Assembly: GCA_029931535.1 (NCBI GenBank)
Contig: JAQPZY010001660.1
Location: forward strand, 2,877,001-2,941,000
Source of the DNA: Margaritifera margaritifera
Lineage: Eukaryota; Mollusca; Bivalvia; Unionida; Margaritiferidae
Length of the DNA stretch: 64,000 bases
Direction of reading: 5' to 3'
Shown here: positions 58,364-64,000 of the stretch, one piece after another
How the letters are laid out: each line of letters begins with the position of its first letter
How positions within the stretch are numbered: the stretch's first letter is position 1
Made by a program: the position numbers and the translations under genes
Notes under the pieces: generated by a model
What the model was told of the DNA's origin: nothing
Database searches by the model: none
What the model saw: the letters and a program-made list of their open reading frames with translations, nothing else

Positions 58364-58446
58364 TAATAGAAGGTCTCAAGGTGGATTAGTTCTTATTTGT
58401 AACTAACTGAATCACCCTCTGAAAATAAAGTTGTTATTATTATTAT
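57700..58446 (+). pseudogene. 5'-truncated LINE 3' end, family D (L2/CR1-like)
   Basis: The frame reads IIWGNTSATNMRKISRLQEK, then RKVKMMYKVST, PKPKKELFKNSFQFSGAFVW and NNIPNDIKSASSVSSF (to about 58110). This is the usual C-terminal tail of L2/CR1/RTE-type LINE proteins. The 3' end GAAAATAAAGTTGTTATTAT is followed by TTA repeats, as in L2-like elements. It begins abruptly in a satellite unit, as expected for 5' truncation during insertion. Confidence 0.75.
58270..58358. repeat. (TA)n microsatellite, 89 bp
   Basis: Pure TA dinucleotide tract in the 3' UTR of the family D LINE fragment. Frames across it are artefacts. Confidence 0.98.
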
Positions 58447-58449
58447 GCA

Positions 58450-59000
58450 GCTCCTGTCTTCATTAGTAGCCTCTCATGACATGCAGGAGAGCAAAAGGGC
58501 AACAAAATAATTAATGACAATTTGATTTTTATTTTGCAGATGTTAGCTGGAGAAAATTATTTAGATATCAGTGATGGCTGATGTAAAAGAATTTACTGTT
58601 CAGTTCATGGTCTTCTTTATTAGAGAGTGACAAGAAACATGAGGTGAGTAGCCCCTGAAATGCTTATTTGTGTCATATAAATTTAAGATCTAATCCTAAT
58701 ACATTGTGGAAATAAGTTATGTTGGAAATCAAAAGGGTAAATACTTTTAGTGTTCATATCAGCATTTATATTGCTAGAATTTAGAGTTGTGCAATCACTC
58801 TGGGGATTCCAAACACTTTTGAGGACCATATAGAGATAGTGATGGATGTGTAGAAATAGCTGTGAAAGAGCTCATACCTCTAATGGAAAGATAATTTTGA
58901 AATCAGCCAAATTAATGACTTGAAGAATGAAAAATTGCACTAACATACAGAACAACAACCTCAAAAGGCTTCCACACTTAAATATACAGTATTGATTTTA
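58450..59000. other. Non-coding, no feature supported
   Basis: No motif-bearing frame or repeat was identified. Confidence 0.4.
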
Positions 59001-59005
59001 TTACT

Positions 59006-59242
59006 GTCTCTACTCGCATATAGGCCAATACCAAGTGCAAACTGCATAGACCCAGATCTGCCGTCGCATAATGCGCTAGCAGATCTGGGTCTATGCATTT
59101 TGTAATGACTAATCAGTAGAACAAACAACATAGACCCTGATCTGTCGGCACATTATGCAACGGCAGATCAATGTCTTTGTTGTTTGCATTTGGACCTTTG
59201 TTGTTTGCATTTGGACCTGGCTTATACACAAGTATATACGGT
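59006..59242 (-). mobile_element. Double-hairpin MITE, copy 6
   Basis: It is reversed like copy 5. The CATAGACCCAGATCTGCC hairpin is complete; the other is followed by a duplicated TTGTTTGCATTTGGACCT. The right end reads CTTATACACAAGTATATACG. Confidence 0.85.
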
Positions 59243-59249
59243 ATTTGCT

Positions 59250-59835
59250 GTTATAAGAGAGACAGTTACAATTGCATGACTTCCTTTCTAAGTGCAGTGT
59301 TTTCCATTTCGTTTTTTTTTTTTTACCATAATATTTTTGTGGCTTTCCTAATTCACAAGTCTGTGCTGTAAACAAGGTTAGTTTCCTTGTTTAGTGATTT
59401 TAGGCTGTCAGCTATAGTTCATTCCTTGAACTGATTTTGTTTTAAAATTCCTATCAATATGTTCCCTTTCTTCATATTTGTAGCATAATCAAGAGTGTAT
59501 ACAGCATGCTGTACTATATGAAAATGGTCACCCTAACCAAACCTGCAGAGGCCAACACAATTTCGATTCTATACCTTAGTGCACTGGTGTATATTACCAC
59601 TTGCTTTGGATATGGCAATATTTTCAACATCAGGCATCATAGTTTCATGGCACACTCTACAGGATGGTCATGAGATGATGAAAAAAACAGTCCTTTATGG
59701 ACAAGTGTCTTTTGTATTAAGGTTGAAATTGATAAAATTCAGGACAGTGATTTTACAAAGATGACCCATATGAACAGGTGTCCTTGATTAATTATCAAAT
59801 CCTTACAGTGCCAATATGAATTTAATGAGCACTTC
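59250..59835. other. Non-coding, no feature supported
   Basis: No recognised coding or repeat signal was seen. Confidence 0.4.
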
Positions 59836-59839
59836 TTTG

Positions 59840-60081
59840 ATAAAGGACAAACCATTTAATATTTGGGGAGGGGACAGGCTGGGTAAAATAATTTCCAGCC
59901 CCAGTATAGCTTGAAAAACAAAATACTCCTACTCTGATTTGTAGACAGAAATAACTATATAAATCCATATTATTAGTTGGAGAAAAAAATTATCTTGAGA
60001 TAATTTTTAAAAAATATATAGGTTGAAAAGAAAATCCTGCCCCCCCCCCCCTCCTTCAAGATTAAATGGTCAGTCCCTTAG
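59840..60081. mobile_element. Short MITE-like element
   Basis: GACAAACCATTTAAT followed by a G-rich run at the left is roughly complementary to the C-rich run plus ATTAAATGGTCAGTCCCTTAG at the right. The right end recurs at 9893-9913. Confidence 0.5.
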
Positions 60082-61555
60082 TCCTCACTCATGGTAGCCT
60101 CTGATACTTGGCCTGCTTTGGCTTATTTTGCTTTGCAGCAGAATAATCCCAGACCTGTGCCTGAGGAAAAAGGAAGTGGATTGAATCTCTGGGCATGATA
60201 AACTGTGCTGTGAAATGTAACATTGAAAATTTAATGAAAACAAAATATGCCAATTTGATACCTTACTGTGAAAAACAGAAACATAATTGATATTTTCAGA
60301 TGAATGTTTTTTTTTGTTCATTGTTGATGTTGTGCCTATTATATCATAAATTTGGTGTCAGTTACTCAATCATTTTTATATACAAATGGTCAGTTGATGT
60401 AAATTAACATTCTGCAGTGGAATAAAATGTTAATTTGTTTCTCATTAGACTGATACTTGCAGATTGTCTCTACAGGCACATTCTGGGCAGGCCATGACTA
60501 GCACTCATTGCCATCTAAGAGCTATTGCATAGTGATGAAAACAATTTGTTGCATTGGTCTCTCTTTATAATACTGTTCATGACCCCATGACCTGCATTGT
60601 TAGTGAGGGAGCCTTATACTGAGGGATATTCCAGTAAGGCTATGTCATAATAATGCATTAATACATAAAGGTATTTAATGATGTAAAATTACTTTATAAC
60701 TGGTTCTCATGCACGAAGCATTAAAATAAAGTGAAATAAATTAAGTAGCAATGATTAAACAAAAATGTGACTAATTGAATGGGATCCATGACCATATCCA
60801 CATAATAAGAAGTGAAGTGGCATACAAAGAGACTTTATAGTGAGTGAGGGATCACTATATTCTTAGATTTACTGAATCATCTTCTGTTTGCTTGTATTAT
60901 TTCTGAACTAGAGAACATTGGGGGTAATTTGTATACTGGGTTCAGTGGGGCAATGTTCTTTAGTGGCACCCATACTGAGGTGCCCAGGGGCAATGTTCTT
61001 TAGTGGCACCCCTACTTTGCCACAGAGAACAGTTTTTATGTCAGTGCCAACCTCCCCTCCCATCCTCTTAAATATAAGTTTAGTTAAGAATTGCCCCTGT
61101 TACACTAAGATGAGGTGAAATACTATGAAAATTTCGGCTTTTAAAAAAAAGCTCCCGATGGTGCCCCTTCGCCTGGTGCCCTGGGGCAATTGCCCCACTA
61201 ACCCACCCTCGCACCACCACTGCTGGGCTTATTCCCATGAGTCTTGGCACTAATATTGGAAGTGAAGCTGTGGGAGGTAAGCTTTTAGTGACTATTATGG
61301 GAATTTCAGCACAGCAAGAATGTTATACAAAAGACAAATTGGTATAGAGGGACAAATTTTGCATATTTTCTTCCTCAATAAAGATTTTATTGTTATTTTC
61401 TTATATTATTTTGGCTTGCAGGTATAAGTTACACCATAATACTATATATTTCTTGTACTATATCCAGTATGAGATTGATGTCCATTTAGTCTCATGTGGA
61501 CATATAATTTTATTGAATATTGATTCATAATGTATTTTGGTTAATATTATGGTCA
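60082..61555. other. Non-coding; small repeats
   Basis: GGGGCAATGTTCTTTAGTGG is duplicated at 60949 and 60988. Fragments of the ~91 bp array family lie at about 60570-60860. No gene is recognised. Confidence 0.4.
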
Positions 61556-61559
61556 TCAC

Positions 61560-62450
61560 CTGAAAAAGTATGTCAACAAATATCCTGCAATCATCATTAG
61601 TTATTGCCCTTTTTGATTTGCAGCTGAATGCACATTTCAAGAAAACACTGTGCTCCTGCAATTCATGTTAGAGCTATTGCCCCTTTTAACTTGGAATCAG
61701 ATGTGGTGTATGACAGAATGTTTTTAACACAACTAGCCTCTCAGTTTTCAATTGGATTGCTATGAAACTTTGTACATGTTAAAGTCATCATTTGAAGATG
61801 CAAATATCAACAAAGTACTCTCCTCCCAATTTATTTTAATGAGTTATTGCCCTTTTTGTCTTGCAGCCAAATTCAGTGTATGACAGAATATTGTTGATGC
61901 AATTAGTCTTGCAGTTTTTGATATATCACTGTGAAACATGGTACATACTATGGTCATCATCAGAAGATGTTTATTTCAATAGATGACAGTGCTCCTGCAA
62001 TTTTTGTTAGAGTTACTCTTTTTGACTTGAAACTGGATGTAATAAGTGACTATTCTCACAGTATTCAGTGGATCACCCTGAAAGTTTTCACATGCTTATG
62101 TTAACAAATCACTGTGCACTCACTATTTTTGATGGAGTTATTGTCCATATTGTCTTGCAGCTGAATGCTGTGTAAGACAGAATCTGAATGCAACTTGTCA
62201 TACAATTTTTTATAGATTGCTGCGAAACTTAGTACATATTATGGTCATCATCTTAAGATGCATATATTGAAAAATGTGTGTGCTCCCATGATTTTTTTGT
62301 GTAAGAGTTATTGCCCTTTTCACTAACAGCTGGTTGCAGTGTGTGACAGAATTTTGTGAATGCAACTGTTTTTGCTCTTTTTAGTGGATTGCTGTGAAAC
62401 TTAGTACATATTATGTTCATCATCAGAGATATGCATGGTGACCAATCCTT
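61560..62450. repeat. Degenerate tandem satellite, ~165 bp unit, about five units
   Basis: GAGTTATTGCCCTTTTTG or variants recur near 61669, 61841, 62009, 62135 and 62306. Each is followed by GACAGAAT, GGATTGCTGTGAAACTTAGT and ATGGTCATCATC-like phrases. It resembles repeats I associate with bivalve genomes. Confidence 0.8.
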
Positions 62451-62508
62451 GTACTCGCACTGAAGCCTTGTTGTTCAGCTTTTAAGTTTGAAGATGACCA
62501 TGACATTA

Positions 62509-63585
62509 CTAACTGGTTTGGTTTCTGTGAGTACGGGAGTGGCTGATCAGGCCAGTTTGTGCTCTGAACTGGCTGTGGCACACTGGACATGAGATGCCAT
62601 TTGCAGTTGCTTGATCAATAGAGGACGTGCTGCAGTTCTGAGATTTATGCTGTTTGCGCTTCTGCACTGCCTCTGCAATTCTCCTTAGTTCAAAGTCTGT
62701 AGCTCCAGTACGATGAGATTGTACCAGGTGGAGCGATTCTGTGCGAGATTTTCCCAAGACTCGGGGTCAATGTTGAAATATTTCAAGGATGACTTGAGGG
62801 CATTTTTGAAGTGTTTCTTCTTACCACCCTGAGATTGATTTCACTCCTTCAGCTCACCACAGAAGATCATCTTTGGTAGTCACTCTTCTGACATCCTGGT
62901 GATGTGGCTTGCCCATCTCATCTGTGATTTCATAAGCAGAGTGTTGATGCTTGGAATGCCTGCACGTGTGGGAACCTCAGTGTCTGGGACCCTGTCCAGC
63001 AATCTTCTCCTCATCAGTTTCCTCAAGGACCTGAGGAATGTGAAAATGGTTCAGCTTCTTGGTATGGTGTCTGTACACCATCCAGGTTTGCATGCATACA
63101 GCAGTGTCGGCAGCACAATGGCTTTGTAGACCTTAATTTTTGTTTGTAAACTGATTCCTCTGCGCTCCCAGGTCTGCCAAAGGCCACACTTGCTTTGGCA
63201 ATTCTGGTGTTGGTTTCATCATCGATGTGGACTCCATGGGACAGTGTACTGCCAAGATAGGTGAACTTGTCCACTGCCACAAGGTTTTGGCCATTTACTG
63301 TGATGGTAGACTCTACGTAAACTTTCCTGGTGCTGGTTGGTGCATCACCTCTGTCTTCTTGATACTGATTGTGAGACCAAAATTGTCTCAAGCTGAAGAT
63401 AGATGGTCCATACTCTGTTGCATGTCAGACTCAGACTTGGCATTTAGGGAACAGTTGTCAGCAAACAGGAGATCACAAACTGTCACTTTTTGTGACTTAG
63501 TCATAAAAAAAACTTGAAACAACTTTTTCTCAGAAACAGCAAAAGAGAATTTGATCAAATTTGACAGAAAACATTCATGCATCAA
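62509..63585 (-). pseudogene. LINE family B, RT C-terminus to zinc finger
   Basis: The minus strand reads CDLLFADNCSLNAKSESDMQ, a decayed F-A-D-D active site (second D is N). It continues TITVNGQNLVAVDKFTYLGS, HIDDETNTRIAKASVAFGR, then in shifted frames PTLLYAC and VPDTEVPTRAGIPSINTLL. The end (62757-62509) carries CPVCHSQFRAQTGLISHSRT, a C2H2 zinc finger found at the C-terminus of one group of animal LINEs. Multiple frameshifts and stops mark it as dead. The 5' part is absent. Confidence 0.85.
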
Positions 63586-63760
63586 GGATTTTCAAATTAA
63601 TACAAATGATGCCAATCTACCAGCAAATATGGCCACCATTACTAAATATAAACAAAAACTTTAAAAGACCTCTCAGAAACAACTGTTTGGTATCTGACCA
63701 AATTTGACAGAAAGCACTTTGGCACAAACAGCTTTCAAATTTGTACAAATAATTGCCTTA
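63528..63760. repeat. Two-unit tandem repeat, ~141 bp period
   Basis: CTCAGAAACA, CAAATTTGACAGAAA and TTTTCAAATT/CTTTCAAATT recur at 63528-63620 and 63668-63755. It overlaps the edge of the LINE remnant. A short SINE tail-like piece (TTGCTGTGTCATAAAACACC) follows at 63781. Confidence 0.6.
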
Positions 63761-64000
63761 GAATTAGATAATCGACTTGTGTTGCTGTGTCATAAAACAC
63801 CAAACCAAACCTTAAATAGCCACTTTTTTCATCCCACAAGAGATTGCTTATGGAGGTTGCAATGTAAAATTTCGGCTGTCTTATTTTATTTGCCTTGGAT
63901 ACATCTTCAGCCACAGGTTATGTCTCATATTTTCTGAATTGCTGCATATATATGACAGCGTACATGTGTAGCAAAAAAAAAAACAATGGAGGAGTGAGAC

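Noticed and set aside
58212..58406. Frame with a long Ile-Tyr run
   Set aside because: Translation of the (TA)n tract.
63227..63517. Plus-strand 96-residue frame
   Set aside because: Shadow of the LINE family B remnant on the minus strand.

Overview
The window is eukaryotic, AT-rich and dominated by transposable elements and their debris. I find no complete cellular gene, no tRNA or rRNA gene and nothing prokaryotic. A mollusc, possibly a bivalve, is my best guess. The grounds are tandem repeats with phrases such as GAGTTATTGCCC, tRNA-derived SINEs, abundant DIRS-type retrotransposons and several LINE, Penelope, hAT and mariner/pogo remnants. The organism call is inference; the element calls rest on readable motifs.

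The main feature is a family of DIRS-like tyrosine-recombinase retrotransposons, present three times on the + strand. Copy 1 (1-4234) is cut by the window edge and decayed. Copy 2 (27558-34337) is nearly complete. Copy 3 (40197-46465) is full-length but decayed. Copy 2 has inverted terminal repeats and an internal complementary region that is an exact reverse complement of the two element ends placed side by side. It also has a Cys-rich Gag-like start, a palindromic ACCGGT minisatellite inside the gag region, and one long frame carrying reverse transcriptase, RNase H, a methyltransferase-position domain and a tyrosine recombinase. All expected catalytic residues are present in that frame. Copy 2 is broken by a stop codon near 29949, a 1-base insertion near 31203 and frame changes in the minisatellite.

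Between and inside these lie nested insertions. A minus-strand LINE (40022-51419) was split by DIRS copy 3 and by a ~2 kb inverted-repeat element, and its reading frame can be followed across the DIRS insertion. A Penelope-like element (56330-57350) is split by a double-hairpin MITE that occurs six times in the window. A hAT-like element (23550-24441) sits in one copy of an ~850 bp repeat whose other copy (17735-18585) preserves the empty site. A 3.2 kb mariner-type inverted-repeat element (4627-7814) and a pogo/Tigger-like element (38702-39649) both have TA-flanked ends.

Tandem DNA includes a ~146 bp satellite (11198-12625, stray units at 4239-4460 and 57460-57700), a ~165 bp satellite (61560-62450), a ~91 bp array (34412-34830), and several minisatellites and microsatellites. 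The remaining stretches hold no feature I can support.
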